Positions 8,024-17,128 of a stretch of 64,000 nt of DNA are shown piece after piece. Every line of letters begins with the position of its first letter. The stretch's first letter is position 1. The position numbers and the translations under genes were made by a program. The stretch comes from Phaeobacter sp. 22II1-1F12B (GTDB lineage Bacteria; Pseudomonadota; Alphaproteobacteria; Rhodobacterales; Rhodobacteraceae), in contig NZ_AQQP01000003.1 in NCBI RefSeq assembly GCF_002210165.1, positions 370,708 to 434,707 on the forward strand, read 5' to 3'. Below the pieces are notes generated by a model. It did not search any database, was not told where the DNA came from, and saw only the letters and a program-made list of their open reading frames with translations.

Positions 8024-8911
8024 TCAACGCTCCCAGAAATAGACGGTGGCGGGTTCGGGTTCCCAGATGCGGGCGGTGTCGATCCCGGGCAGATCGGCGA
8101 AAGCACGGTATTCGCTGGCAAACGCCACGTAATCGTCGGTTTCTGCCATCACGGCAGGTTTGCAGGCAATCGGGTCGCGGACCACGCCGAACCCGTTCTT
8201 GGTGCCCATGACGAAGGTAAAAAACCCGTCGAGATCTTTCAGCGTGCCTTCCAGAGCCTCGCCCAGCGTATCGCCCTTGGCGATGCGCGAGGAGATATAG
8301 GCGGCGCCAACCTCGGTATCGTTCTCGGTCTTGGTAACGAACCCGTCGCGGGCCAAACGGCGGCGCATCTGGTTGTGGTTGGAAAGCGAGCCGTTATGCA
8401 CAAGGCACTGGTCATCTGCCGTGGAAAACGGGTGCGCACCAAGTGTCGTCACGGCGGATTCGGTCGCCATGCGGGTGTGGCCGATGCCGTGGCTGCCCTG
8501 CATGGCGCGGATGCCGAAACGGTCGGCCACGTCTTTGGGCAGGCCGACCTCCTTGAAAATCTCCATCGCATCGCCGACGCCCATGATCCGCAGGCCGCGT
8601 TCTTCGAGACAGGCAAGGCCTTCGTCCCGCTTGTCGCGCGACAGGGTGATGATCGCGTGGGTATCGAGCACCCTTACCGGAACCGATGTGCCGAGCCGTT
8701 CGGTCAGTTCGTCCTGCAACCCGTCAAAGGCGGAGGTTGCGTCATCCGATTGCACGGTCACCTTGAGACCGTCCATTTCATCGCCATAGATCGCGATACC
8801 GGCAGAGTCGGGGCCGCGATCGGTCATCGTTATCAGCATATCGGTCAGCATATCGCCAAGCCGGGGGCGCAGATTTTCCTGTTTCAGGAAGAGCCCGACA
8901 ATCCCACACAT
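8024..8911 (-). CDS. mgsA: Class II glutamine amidotransferase (N-methylglutamate synthase subunit A type)
   Basis: A 295-residue N-terminal-nucleophile amidotransferase. The start MCGIVGLF at 8911 places the catalytic Cys second, as required after Met removal, and GGAG lies ten bases upstream; a longer in-frame extension from 8980 would bury the Cys and is rejected. Other family blocks are MTDRGPDSAGIAIYG, GIGHTRMATESAVTTLGAHP and LVHNGSLSNHNQMRRRLARD. It would bind GMA or glutamine and release amine to the FMN subunit. First gene of the mgsABC-gmaS type unit; the promoter should lie in 8912-9254. Confidence 0.87.
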   Translation of the reverse strand: MCGIVGLFLKQENLRPRLGDMLTDMLITMTDRGPDSAGIAIYGDEMDGLKVTVQSDDATSAFDGLQDELTERLGTSVPVRVLDTHAIITLSRDKRDEGLACLEERGLRIMGVGDAMEIFKEVGLPKDVADRFGIRAMQGSHGIGHTRMATESAVTTLGAHPFSTADDQCLVHNGSLSNHNQMRRRLARDGFVTKTENDTEVGAAYISSRIAKGDTLGEALEGTLKDLDGFFTFVMGTKNGFGVVRDPIACKPAVMAETDDYVAFASEYRAFADLPGIDTARIWEPEPATVYFWER

Positions 8912-9254
8912 GGTGTTCTCCATTCTGTCGCGCAGCAGCGCGGTCGACTCGGACATATGGGAAAATAATTTTACCTGCAAGAATATCCCTGCCGAGTTCC
9001 AGCGCAGAAGCGGTCAATCGCGATTTTCGCCCGAGCTTTGTGCAACGCGCGCTTTTGATCGGCCCTGACGCCTCCACCGGTCGCGCGATTGAGCCTGTCC
9101 TCGGCAAGGTTTCGCATTTCACGGGATTTCTCGATTCTCTGCGAAAAGAGTGGCTTGACTAACCCGACTAAAAAAGTCAGATTTGAAACATGTCCAGCCA
9201 TCCCGGGCTTGCTCCTGGGTCAGCCCGATACCGCAAAAGCAGGAGCATGAAACG
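8912..9254. other. Divergent intergenic region between mgsA and hemP
   Basis: This 343-base gap must hold the promoter of the leftward mgsABC-gmaS unit and of rightward hemP. I find no copy of the GTRCAC array seen upstream of the XRE gene. Near 9152-9180, GACTAA occurs twice nine bases apart and TGACT and AGTCA form a short inverted repeat; this A-rich site is a candidate iron-responsive operator for hemP, but it does not match the Irr or Fur consensus. Confidence 0.4.
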
Positions 9255-9422
9255 ATGCATACGCAGACCCAGACGCGCGACACGCAATACGGTGTTGCCC
9301 CTCTTCCCGTTCATGATGCGGCCGAACTGACCGATGGCGGATCGCTGGCCCATATCCGGCTGGACGACCAGCTTTACACGCTGCGGATCACCCGCGCGGG
9401 CAAGCTGATCCTGACGAAATGA
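9255..9422 (+). CDS. hemP: Hemin uptake protein HemP
   Basis: A 55-residue protein whose C-terminus, LDDQLYTLRITRAGKLILTK, carries the HemP/HmuP signature (LR-TR-GKLILTK). HemP proteins are small iron-regulated factors found beside haem uptake genes and reported to act in their activation. The ATG at 9255 is preceded by AGGAG. It overlaps the next gene by four bases (ATGA). No TonB receptor or haem ABC transporter is in the window, so this pair is separated from any hmu operon here. Confidence 0.85.
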   Translation: MHTQTQTRDTQYGVAPLPVHDAAELTDGGSLAHIRLDDQLYTLRITRAGKLILTK

Positions 9423-9949
9423 CATCCGAAAGCCTGACCGGCAGCGCCGCCGAAACGCGCGCCCGTAACCGGGGCGGCGTGGCGGTGGGACATGTCGGTG
9501 ACCTCGATCCGGTCGAAGCCGGCGCGGTGCTTTACCTGCGGCTGTGGAACAGCGGCCCCGATGCGCAGGCCCGGGTCTGGAATGAATTCGCCCGGACGCT
9601 GGGTGCGGTTCAGGGGCGGCAGGCCCTCAAGGCGCTTGAGAACATCATGCGGCTTTGCGCCCATCACGCGCGACGCCCGATTGTCCGGCACGATCTGAAA
9701 TGTTCCTGCCTTGGCGCGGATGAAGCCTGTTTTGCCAATTTCATCGCGGCTGCCGGGCGCGGCGACCGCGAAGATGCGATGCTCATCGCAACGCTGATCG
9801 TGCGGGCCGATATGGCACCGTCGCTGACCGGGCTGGCGGAATCGCTGGGCCTTGCTCTGATGCGGATCGCCGCCTTTGAAGGGCTGACGACGGAACCGGA
9901 TGACCCGTTCCATTCGATGGAGATGGCTGCGGGCGCGCGCATCCATTGA
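9419..9949 (+). CDS. Conserved hypothetical protein coupled to hemP
   Basis: A 176-residue soluble, mostly helical protein starting within the hemP stop (ATGA overlap), so it is translated from the same message. Residues 28-90 read as amphipathic helices (DPVEAGAVLYLRLWNSGPDA), then a Cys pair CSCLGADEACFANFIAAAG and a helical tail. The Cys residues and coupling to hemP hint at haem or iron biology, but I do not recognise the family and assign no function. A strong terminator follows at 9970-10006. Confidence 0.7.
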   Translation: MTSESLTGSAAETRARNRGGVAVGHVGDLDPVEAGAVLYLRLWNSGPDAQARVWNEFARTLGAVQGRQALKALENIMRLCAHHARRPIVRHDLKCSCLGADEACFANFIAAAGRGDREDAMLIATLIVRADMAPSLTGLAESLGLALMRIAAFEGLTTEPDDPFHSMEMAAGARIH

Positions 9950-9969
9950 ATTGAAAAGCACCTGAATCG

Positions 9970-10006
9970 AAAAAGGCGTGGGCTGCATCGCACCCCACGC
10001 CTTTTT
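9970..10006. terminator. Bidirectional rho-independent terminator
   Basis: AAAAAGGCGTGGG at 9970-9982 pairs perfectly with CCCACGCCTTTTT at 9994-10006 around an 11-base loop. U tracts are present in both directions, so it ends the hemP unit and the convergent dctPQM operon. Confidence 0.9.
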
Positions 10007-10078
10007 CATGTCTGGCGCTTATTGAGCAGACGCCAAGGCTTCGCGCCCCTGCCCCTGCTCCGGTGCGGACCCGCCAGA

Positions 10079-11479
10079 TTAACTGGCGAGGCCGGGCAGG
10101 TAGAGAACGATCGCCGGGAAGGCGACCAGCAGGCCGATGGTAACCGCATCCGCAAGGAAGAACGGCATAACGCCTTTGAACACATCCTGAACGCTCAGGT
10201 CGTCGCGGACTCCGGCCACCACGAAACAGTTCAGACCGATGGGTGGTGTGATCAGGCAGAACTCGGCCATTTTCACTACGAGGATCCCGAACCAGATCGC
10301 GCACATGGTGCCGTTCATGCCGAAAGCACTGTCAGCCGCCGAAACCATCTCGCCACCGTTCAGGGCCATGACAGCCGGGTAGACCACCGGCAGGGTCAGC
10401 AGCAGCATGCCGATGGCGTCCATGAACATCCCCAGCACGGCATAGGCCAGCAGGATGCAGATCAGGATCAGCATCGGCGACATTTCAAGCGAGGTGATCC
10501 AATCGGCAAAGGCGGCAGGAAGTTCAGCAAAGCCGAGGAAGCGCACGTAGATCAGCACGCCCCAGATGATGGTAAAGATCATCACTGTCAGCTTGGCCGT
10601 TTCCAGCAGCGCCGCTTTGAGCTCACCCCAGCGCATGCCGCGATAAAGCGCCATGAGGAAGACGATGAACGCGCCGACGGCACCGCCCTCGGTCGGGGTC
10701 CCCCAGGCATCGCCAAACGGGTTGTAGACAAAGAAGATGATGATCACGACCACGGCGACGATTGGCAGTGCCGGTGGCAGTGAGGCAAACCTCTGCCCCC
10801 AAGTGAACCCACGCACCGGCGGGCCGACGGTTTTGAAAGCGACTGCGATGCCAATGATCAGGACGGCATAGACGATGGCCGAGAAAACACCGGGCAGAAA
10901 GCCTGCCAGCAGCAGCTTGCCCACGTCCTGCTCTACGATGATCGCATAGATCACGAGGATCGCCGAGGGCGGGATCAGCGAGGCAAGCGTACCGCCGGCC
11001 GCGACGACACCGGCCGCGAATTTCTTGTCATACCCGACCTTGAGCATTTCCGGGATCGCGATACGGGCAAAGACCGCAGCCGTGGCGACGGAGGCGCCGG
11101 AAACGGCAGCGAAGCCAGCCGTGGCAAAGACGGTCGACACCGCCAGCCCGCCCGGCACCCATGCGATCCAGCGCTTGGCCGCCTCGAACAGGGCGGTTGT
11201 GAGACGCGCGTAATAGGCAAGGTAGCCGATCAGGATAAAGACCGGGATAAGGCTGAGCACCTGCGCCGATACCTTGGAATGCGGTGTCAGACCGGCGATG
11301 CGGACCGAGATTTCAAGCGCCTTGCCAAACCGGGCCGGATCGTAATCCATCCCGTTCCAGCGCAGCCAGACAAGGCCGACGAACCCGGCCATACCGGCGG
11401 CGAACGCCACCCGCATACCCAGAAGGACCATGACCAGCAGCCCGCCAGTGGTCCAGAGACCGATATCGATAGGCTCCAT
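10079..11479 (-). CDS. dctM: TRAP transporter large permease (DctM)
   Basis: A 466-residue polytopic membrane protein with about twelve hydrophobic segments, of which GGLLVMVLLGMRVAFAAGM is the first. The conserved loop SGASVATAAVFARIAIPEML and GGTLASLIPPSAILVIYAII mark the DctM/SiaM large subunit. It is the ion-coupled translocation subunit. The start overlaps the dctQ stop by one base. The DctP partner belongs to the DctP/TAXI type used for organic acids; the exact substrate is not readable. Confidence 0.93.
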   Translation of the reverse strand: MEPIDIGLWTTGGLLVMVLLGMRVAFAAGMAGFVGLVWLRWNGMDYDPARFGKALEISVRIAGLTPHSKVSAQVLSLIPVFILIGYLAYYARLTTALFEAAKRWIAWVPGGLAVSTVFATAGFAAVSGASVATAAVFARIAIPEMLKVGYDKKFAAGVVAAGGTLASLIPPSAILVIYAIIVEQDVGKLLLAGFLPGVFSAIVYAVLIIGIAVAFKTVGPPVRGFTWGQRFASLPPALPIVAVVVIIIFFVYNPFGDAWGTPTEGGAVGAFIVFLMALYRGMRWGELKAALLETAKLTVMIFTIIWGVLIYVRFLGFAELPAAFADWITSLEMSPMLILICILLAYAVLGMFMDAIGMLLLTLPVVYPAVMALNGGEMVSAADSAFGMNGTMCAIWFGILVVKMAEFCLITPPIGLNCFVVAGVRDDLSVQDVFKGVMPFFLADAVTIGLLVAFPAIVLYLPGLAS

Positions 11480-12108
11480 CAGTCGTGCCCTTCCATAAGT
11501 TCCGCTTCGTGCATGGCCTGTTCCGCCACGCTGAGATTGAGGGGCACCGCGACGGGGCGGTCGATGTTATAGATAAACGCCCGGCCATAGCCGACGATCT
11601 GCAACAGAAGCCGCAGCACCAGCACCGCGAAAGCGATTGGCACGACCAGTTTCGAGGGCCATGTGGGCAGGCCAATGTCGATAGAACTGTCACGGCTGCA
11701 AAACGGGCGCGAGCAATCGAAGGAGCGCGCGAAGTGGTCCCATGCGCCCCATGTCAGCGCGACGATCAGCACGAGGATCAGGATCACCGAGATCAGTTCG
11801 AACAGCCAGAGCACGCGGCCACTGAGGTTACCTACCAGCATGTCCATGCGGATATGGGTGCCGTCGCGTTGAACGTAGGAAATGCCCATGATCGCGATGA
11901 TCGGCATCGCCGCTTCGATATAGTCGATATAGCCCATCATCGGAGCGCCGAAGAACTTGCGGCTGATCACCGAATAGGCCGCAAGGAACATCAGCGAAAA
12001 GATCGCAAGTCCGCTCAGCAAGGCGCAGAACCGTTCGATGGGCAGCAAGGCCCTGTCCAGACGGCTCAAAAGGCTGGAGTCTTCAAGTACGGCGGCGCCA
12101 CCGGCCAT
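11479..12108 (-). CDS. dctQ: TRAP transporter small permease (DctQ)
   Basis: A 209-residue protein with four hydrophobic helices, longer than the usual 160-190 because of a periplasmic or cytoplasmic insert near residues 130-150 (HFARSFDCSRPFCSRDSSID) that carries two Cys residues. The arginine-rich IRMDMLVGNLSGR segment is typical of DctQ. It forms the membrane complex with DctM and is translated just before it. About 130 bases and a hairpin separate it from dctP upstream. Confidence 0.88.
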   Translation of the reverse strand: MAGGAAVLEDSSLLSRLDRALLPIERFCALLSGLAIFSLMFLAAYSVISRKFFGAPMMGYIDYIEAAMPIIAIMGISYVQRDGTHIRMDMLVGNLSGRVLWLFELISVILILVLIVALTWGAWDHFARSFDCSRPFCSRDSSIDIGLPTWPSKLVVPIAFAVLVLRLLLQIVGYGRAFIYNIDRPVAVPLNLSVAEQAMHEAELMEGHD

Positions 12109-12206
12109 ATCGCTGCCCCCTTATACTATCTGTGTTGAAAGCCATGTACCCGAGAGGTCATCACCACTCGGGTACTGGCGTTGGGATCGCCCTGTTAAAG
12201 GCACTG

Positions 12207-12230
12207 CCCCCCGTTCGCAAGAGCGGGGGG
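12207..12230 (-). terminator. Intercistronic G/C hairpin between dctP and dctQ
   Basis: CCCCCCG at 12207-12213 pairs with CGGGGGG at 12224-12230 just after the dctP stop. There is no U tract. In TRAP operons such a stem is expected to protect the dctP message or attenuate read-through, giving more binding protein than permease. Confidence 0.65.
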
Positions 12231-12237
12231 ACCGGGT

Positions 12238-13254
12238 TTAGTTGGTGCCTTTGGCTTTCGCCAGTTCGGCTTTGACCAGATCGAGAAGCTCCTGACCCGG
12301 CAGGCCCTGCGCTTCGATGTCCTCGACCCATGCGGCTGCGATCGGATCGGCGGCCTGCGCGCGGAAGGCGGAAAGCTCGTCTTCGCTGATCATGACCTTT
12401 TCAACGCCCTTCTCTTCGAGAACGCTGTCCCAGCGCTTGAGCAGCTCACCGTAGTTCTCGAGGTAGTAATCGATGGCCTCTGGCACGCTTTCGTCCAGCG
12501 CGGTGCGCTCTTCGTCCGACAGCATTTCATAGGCGTCGATATTTACCACCACCGGGCAGTTCACCGTGCCGGGGTTGAGGTTCGCGGTCCACCAGTCAGC
12601 CTGGTTGATCGTGCCAAAGGACAGATGCGCGTGCTGAGCGAAGGCGACCGTGTCGACGACACCGGATTCCATCGCCTGATAGGCTTCGGAAGAGGTCACC
12701 GAGGTCGGCACAGCGCCGACTTTTTCAAAGGCTTCACCAAGGCCGCCGGTCGCACGGATGCGCATGCCTTCGAATTCGGACAGCGTAGTGCGCGGATCGC
12801 CGGTACCGACGATGTTGTACTGCGGCATGGGCGAGGTCATCAGCAGCTTGGCATTCCACTGGGCCATTTCGTCCTGCACCGCCTCATTGGCGTAGACCGC
12901 GTTGGAAACCGCGACTTCCTGCTCAAGGTTCTCGACCCCGAGGAAGGGCAGTTCGAGCACGGTGATCAGGCGGTTCTTGTCCGGGTGGTAACCGGCACAG
13001 AACTGCGCCATCTCGAAAGCACCGATCGAGATGCCGTCAAGGTTTTCGCGGTTCTTGGAGAGACCGCCATAGCTGATGTTCATGGTGAATTCGCCATCGG
13101 TCTTTTCGCTGACCAGTTCCGCGAGCTTTTCGATATGCTCGGTAAAGGCGCGACGCTTGCCCCAGACCGACACATTCCATTCGGTCGCTGCCGCTTCGGT
13201 TGCAATTCCCATACCCAGCGCCGCCATTACGGCGCTTGTCATGAACTTGTTCAT
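12238..13254 (-). CDS. dctP: TRAP transporter substrate-binding protein (DctP)
   Basis: A 338-residue periplasmic protein. Residues 1-24 (MNKFMTSAVMAALGMGIATE) are a Sec signal peptide ending at AAA-TEW. The core shows the DctP signature around MRIRATGGLGEAFEKVGAVP and SEAYQAMESGVVDTVAF, where the conserved Arg binds a substrate carboxylate. The start at 13254 is preceded by AGGGAGAAAAATC; a longer frame from 13338 would destroy the signal peptide. It is the first gene of a leftward dctPQM operon. The ligand is probably an organic acid, unidentified. Confidence 0.92.
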   Translation of the reverse strand: MNKFMTSAVMAALGMGIATEAAATEWNVSVWGKRRAFTEHIEKLAELVSEKTDGEFTMNISYGGLSKNRENLDGISIGAFEMAQFCAGYHPDKNRLITVLELPFLGVENLEQEVAVSNAVYANEAVQDEMAQWNAKLLMTSPMPQYNIVGTGDPRTTLSEFEGMRIRATGGLGEAFEKVGAVPTSVTSSEAYQAMESGVVDTVAFAQHAHLSFGTINQADWWTANLNPGTVNCPVVVNIDAYEMLSDEERTALDESVPEAIDYYLENYGELLKRWDSVLEEKGVEKVMISEDELSAFRAQAADPIAAAWVEDIEAQGLPGQELLDLVKAELAKAKGTN

Positions 13255-13750
13255 TGATTTTTCTCCCTTTTTCGCGGTCCTGAGATATCTCCCGTGCCGC
13301 TTGCGAGCAAAACTAGCTTGCACATCTCCGGTTGCCAAGCCCGAAGCACCGGGTTTTGTGGGATGAATGTCTTGCGCCGAGACGCTGCGTTGACGTCGCG
13401 GCGTGCGAAATTCCGGCTAACTGACGCTGGGGCACGAAATGCCGCACCCCTGCGGATCGGTCCTGCCCCCTGCCGCACCGTGGATTTACGCGGAAGGCAG
13501 AGAATTCATTTACAGCCTTCACCCTGTTAAAATTGGGAATTGAACAAGATTTTTGCAAAAACTTTACAAATACTGCGCTGCAGAAAAAAATCCTTTACTG
13601 ACAAATCGTTTCAGAACCGCCGCTTATTCCATTCTTTTTCAAGCAGGCTTATGATCGCCGCGAGGGGAGACGGCGCGACCCGCGCGGGCGCGCAGGATCA
13701 CATGAAGATTGCTGGCCGGAAAACGCGACAGCCAAAGGGAGGAGCTTTGA
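13255..13750. other. Divergent intergenic region between dctP and acs
   Basis: The 496 bases contain no credible gene. The left half is GC-rich, the right half (13510-13640) is clearly AT-rich and should contain the acs promoter. TTTGCAAA at 13552-13559 and TTTACAAA at 13563-13570 form a pair 11 bases apart, similar in style to sites bound by acetate/propionate regulators of the RamB/ScfR family; this is only a suggestion. AAGGGAGGAGC directly precedes the acs start. Confidence 0.45.
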
Positions 13751-15727
13751 ATGAGCGATACAATCCAAGCCGAACAAACGAAGTCCACGACCTATCCACC
13801 TTCCGACGATATCGTCGCCAAAGCTCATGTGGATGCGGATAAATATGACGCCATGTACAAGGCCTCGGTCGAGGATCCGGATGGCTTCTGGCGCGAGCAG
13901 GCACAGCGGATCGACTGGATCAAGCCATTCAGCACGGTCAAGGACATCGATTTCACGCTGGGTCAGGTCAAGATCAACTGGTTCGCCGATGGGGCGCTGA
14001 ACGTATCGGCCAATTGCGTCGACCGGCATCTTGAGACGCGCGGCGATCAGACCGCGATCATCTGGGAACCCGACGATCCAAAGGACGACGCGCTGCATAT
14101 CTCTTACCGAGAGCTGCACGAGCATGTCGGCAAAATGGCCAACGTGCTGAAATCGCTGGGTGTCGGCAAGGGCGACCGGGTTGTTCTCTACCTGCCGATG
14201 ATCCCCGAGGCCGCCTATGCGATGCTGGCCTGCGCGCGGATCGGCGCGATCCATTCTATCGTTTTCGCAGGTTTTTCGCCGGATGCGCTTGGCGCGCGGG
14301 TGAATGGCTGCGACGCCAAGCTGGTCATCACCTCGGATGGCGCGCCGCGTGGCGGTCGCGTGACAAACCTCAAGGACAATGTGAACCAGGCGCTGCGCAA
14401 CGATTTCGACGATGTGAAATGTCTTGTGGTGCGCCGCACCGGACAGCAGATCGCCTTCCGCTCAGATCTGGATTTCTGGTACCACGAAGAGATCGAAAAG
14501 GTCTCGTCCGATTGCCCGCCGGAAGAGATGAATGCCGAAGATCCGCTGTTCATCCTATACACCTCCGGCTCGACCGGGCAGCCCAAGGGCGTGGTCCACA
14601 CGACGGGCGGTTACCTTGTTTACGCCTCGCTGACCCATGAGACGACATTCGATTACCATGACGGGGAGATCTACTGGTGCGGGGCCGACGTGGGCTGGGT
14701 CACCGGCCATACCTATATCGTCTACGGCCCGCTCGCCAATGGCGCGACCACGGTGATGTTCGAAGGGGTGCCGACCTACCCGGATGCCTCGCGGTTCTGG
14801 CAGGTGATCGAAAAGCACAAGATCAACCAGTTCTACACCGCCCCTACGGCGCTACGGGCGCTGATGGGTCAGGGCAATGACTATGTAACGAAATGCGACC
14901 GGTCCTCGCTACGCATCCTTGGCACGGTGGGTGAACCGATCAACCCCGAAGCATGGAACTGGTATTACAACGTGGTCGGCGACGGGCGCTGCCCGATTGT
15001 CGATACGTGGTGGCAGACCGAAACCGGCGGCCACATGATGACCCCCCTGCCCGGCGCGCATGCGCTGAAACCGGGCGCGGCGCAGCGGCCCTTCTTTGGC
15101 GTGCAGCCCGTGGTGCTGGACCCGACCAGTGGCGAGATCATCGAAGGTAATGGCGTCGAGGGCGTTCTTGCGATCCGCGACAGCTGGCCCGGTCAGATGC
15201 GCACGGTCTGGGGCGATCATGCCCGGTTCGAAAAGACTTATTTCGCTGACTACAAAGGGTATTACTTCTCGGGCGATGGCTGCAAACGCGACGAGGACGG
15301 CGATTACTGGATCACCGGCCGGGTCGATGACGTGATCAACGTTTCGGGTCACCGGATGGGCACGGCCGAGGTCGAATCCGCGCTTGTCGCGCATTCCAAG
15401 GTCGCCGAGGCGGCGGTTGTCGGATACCCGCATGACATCAAGGGTCAGGGCATCTACTGCTACGTGACGCTGATGAACGGGGTCGAACCTTCGGACGAGC
15501 TGCGCGTGGAACTGCGCAACTGGGTCCGACAGGAGATCGGCCCGATCGCGAGCCCCGATGTGCTGCAATGGGCGCCGGGCCTGCCCAAGACACGCTCGGG
15601 CAAGATCATGCGGCGCATCCTGCGCAAAATCGCGGAAAACGATTTCGGCTCGCTTGGGGATACCTCGACACTGGCCGATCCGGCGGTGGTCGATGACCTG
15701 ATCGAAAACCGACCGAACAAGGGATAG
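13751..15727 (+). CDS. acs: Acetyl-CoA synthetase (AMP-forming)
   Basis: A 658-residue adenylate-forming enzyme converting acetate, ATP and CoA to acetyl-CoA, AMP and pyrophosphate. The P-loop-like [20 protein letters not shown] lies near residue 265, the acyl-pocket Trp in [11 protein letters not shown] fits acetate rather than longer acids, and [13 protein letters not shown] near the C-terminus holds the catalytic Lys that Pat/CobB systems acetylate. Full length for Acs. A good ribosome site (GGGAGGAG) precedes it. It is followed after five bases by adk, which would rephosphorylate the AMP. Propionate or acrylate activity is possible given the DMSP lyase gene nearby, but the pocket argues for acetate. 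Confidence 0.95.
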   Translation: MSDTIQAEQTKSTTYPPSDDIVAKAHVDADKYDAMYKASVEDPDGFWREQAQRIDWIKPFSTVKDIDFTLGQVKINWFADGALNVSANCVDRHLETRGDQTAIIWEPDDPKDDALHISYRELHEHVGKMANVLKSLGVGKGDRVVLYLPMIPEAAYAMLACARIGAIHSIVFAGFSPDALGARVNGCDAKLVITSDGAPRGGRVTNLKDNVNQALRNDFDDVKCLVVRRTGQQIAFRSDLDFWYHEEIEKVSSDCPPEEMNAEDPLFILYTSGSTGQPKGVVHTTGGYLVYASLTHETTFDYHDGEIYWCGADVGWVTGHTYIVYGPLANGATTVMFEGVPTYPDASRFWQVIEKHKINQFYTAPTALRALMGQGNDYVTKCDRSSLRILGTVGEPINPEAWNWYYNVVGDGRCPIVDTWWQTETGGHMMTPLPGAHALKPGAAQRPFFGVQPVVLDPTSGEIIEGNGVEGVLAIRDSWPGQMRTVWGDHARFEKTYFADYKGYYFSGDGCKRDEDGDYWITGRVDDVINVSGHRMGTAEVESALVAHSKVAEAAVVGYPHDIKGQGIYCYVTLMNGVEPSDELRVELRNWVRQEIGPIASPDVLQWAPGLPKTRSGKIMRRILRKIAENDFGSLGDTSTLADPAVVDDLIENRPNKG

Positions 15728-15732
15728 GCCGG

Positions 15733-16416
15733 ATGGATACAGCAACCCTGACCCGCCCCGCCGTTCTGATCCTGCTGGGGCCTCCGGGCGCCGGCAAGGG
15801 CACGCAGGCCCGCATGCTGGAAGACCGTTTCGGCCTTGTGCAGCTATCGACCGGTGACCTTTTGCGGGAAGCCGTGGCCCAAGGGACCGAAGCGGGCAAG
15901 GCCGCCAAGGCCGTGATGGAAGCCGGTGAGCTTGTGTCGGACGAGATCGTCATCAACATCCTGCGCGACCGGCTGAAAGCGCCGGATGTGTCGCGCGGGG
16001 TGATCCTTGACGGGTTTCCGCGCACCACGGTTCAAGCCGAAGCGCTGGATCACCTGCTGGCGGAAACCGGGCAGCAGATCGACGCGGCGATCAGCCTTGA
16101 GGTGGACGATGCGGCGATGGTCGAGCGGATTTCAGGCCGCTACACCTGCGCGAAATGCGGTGAAGGCTATCACGACAGCTTCAAGACTCCCAAGGTCGAT
16201 GGCGTCTGCGATGAATGCGGCGGCACCGAGATGAAGCGCCGCGCGGATGACAAGGCGGAAACCGTGGCGAGCCGGCTTGAGGCCTATCACGCCCAGACCG
16301 CGCCGCTAATCGGATACTACCGCGACCGTGGCGTATTGCAGGAAGTCGATGCGATGAAGCCGATCAAGGAAGTCGCCGGAACAGTGCAGTCGCTGACGGC
16401 CGACGTGATTTCCTGA
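15733..16416 (+). CDS. adk: Adenylate kinase with zinc-binding lid
   Basis: A 227-residue nucleoside monophosphate kinase (AMP + ATP to 2 ADP). LLGPPGAGKGTQARMLEDRF near residue 12 is the P-loop, LSTGDLLREAV and DGFPRTTVQAE follow as the NMP-binding elements, and CAKCGEGYHDSF plus CDECGG supply four Cys for a structural zinc in the LID. Rhodobacterales usually keep adk in the ribosomal-protein operon; this copy directly follows acs and is probably a paralogue dedicated to AMP recycling from acyl-CoA synthetases. A terminator follows. Confidence 0.93.
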   Translation: MDTATLTRPAVLILLGPPGAGKGTQARMLEDRFGLVQLSTGDLLREAVAQGTEAGKAAKAVMEAGELVSDEIVINILRDRLKAPDVSRGVILDGFPRTTVQAEALDHLLAETGQQIDAAISLEVDDAAMVERISGRYTCAKCGEGYHDSFKTPKVDGVCDECGGTEMKRRADDKAETVASRLEAYHAQTAPLIGYYRDRGVLQEVDAMKPIKEVAGTVQSLTADVIS

Positions 16417-16423
16417 ACAACTG

Positions 16424-16449
16424 GCCGCGCCCTATGTGGCGCGGCTTTT
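16424..16449 (+). terminator. Rho-independent terminator after adk
   Basis: GCCGCGCC at 16424-16431 and GGCGCGGC at 16438-16445 form a perfect 8-bp stem with a six-base loop, followed by TTTT. It closes the acs-adk unit just before the convergent dddL stop. Confidence 0.88.
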
Positions 16450-16462
16450 CCCTGAAGAACAA

Positions 16463-17128
16463 CTATTTCCCGGCAATCTTTCGGGTTGCCGAGAATTTCA
16501 TACCCGGCGCGGAAAGACGCTCTGCCGGGCCGACCCAGGCATAGGCCAGCAGGCAGGGGTCGTGATCCCCCGTGGTGATCCGGTGCTTTTCATCCGTTCT
16601 GTTCAGGATCAACGACCCCGGCGCATAGACGGCTGTATCGTTTTCCGACCACGCGCCCGCGATGGAAATGTAACTTTCCTCGATCTCCTGGTGGCTGTGC
16701 TGCGGATAGGTGGTTTTCGGCGCAAAGAGCACAAAGCCGAGGATCAGCGTATCACTGATGATTGGCCCCTTGGGCCCGACCACTTCGCAATAAGCGAATT
16801 TCTTTTCCAGTGCCTTGGGCAGGCGTTCATAGCCGTATTCCCATGTCAGCTGGTGCGAGACCCGCGACAGCGCCCGGCTGAGTCCCCGCATGACCGTATT
16901 TTCTCCAAGGTCGAAGGCCCGGCCAAGATGTTCCACCACCGGCTTTGTTTCGGGTTCGCGGTGGCAAAACGGCGGGTCACGATCAAGAAGGAGCGCGATT
17001 TTTTCGCGGACACGCTTGCGATGGCTTCGGACAGGTCGGCTGCCGCCCGCCGAGCCATAACGGTAGAGCGCGTCGAATTCGCGCAAAAGGTAGGTCCAGT
17101 TCGGGGCGTTGTGCAATTGATCTGTCAT
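16463..17128 (-). CDS. dddL: Dimethylsulfoniopropionate lyase DddL
   Basis: A 221-residue cupin enzyme cleaving DMSP to dimethyl sulfide and acrylate. The N-terminal helical part (WTYLLREFDALYRYGSAGGS) and the cupin part FAPKTTYPQHSHQEIEESYI match my knowledge of roseobacter DddL; H144, H146, E150 and H182 would bind the metal, and GAWSENDTAVYAPGSLILNR completes the barrel. I start at the ATG at 17128 (MTDQLHN), as in the family; the longer frame from 17179 looks non-coding. Unlike Rhodobacter, where dddL follows acuR-acuI, here it stands alone, convergent with acs-adk, so acrylate handling must be encoded elsewhere. Confidence 0.86.
   Translation of the reverse strand: MTDQLHNAPNWTYLLREFDALYRYGSAGGSRPVRSHRKRVREKIALLLDRDPPFCHREPETKPVVEHLGRAFDLGENTVMRGLSRALSRVSHQLTWEYGYERLPKALEKKFAYCEVVGPKGPIISDTLILGFVLFAPKTTYPQHSHQEIEESYISIAGAWSENDTAVYAPGSLILNRTDEKHRITTGDHDPCLLAYAWVGPAERLSAPGMKFSATRKIAGK

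Noticed and set aside
4675..8968. Several long plus-strand frames opposite gmaS and mgsABC
   Set aside because: They mirror real minus-strand genes with conserved active sites; their products are rich in His, Arg, Gly and Asp as expected for antisense frames in GC-rich DNA.
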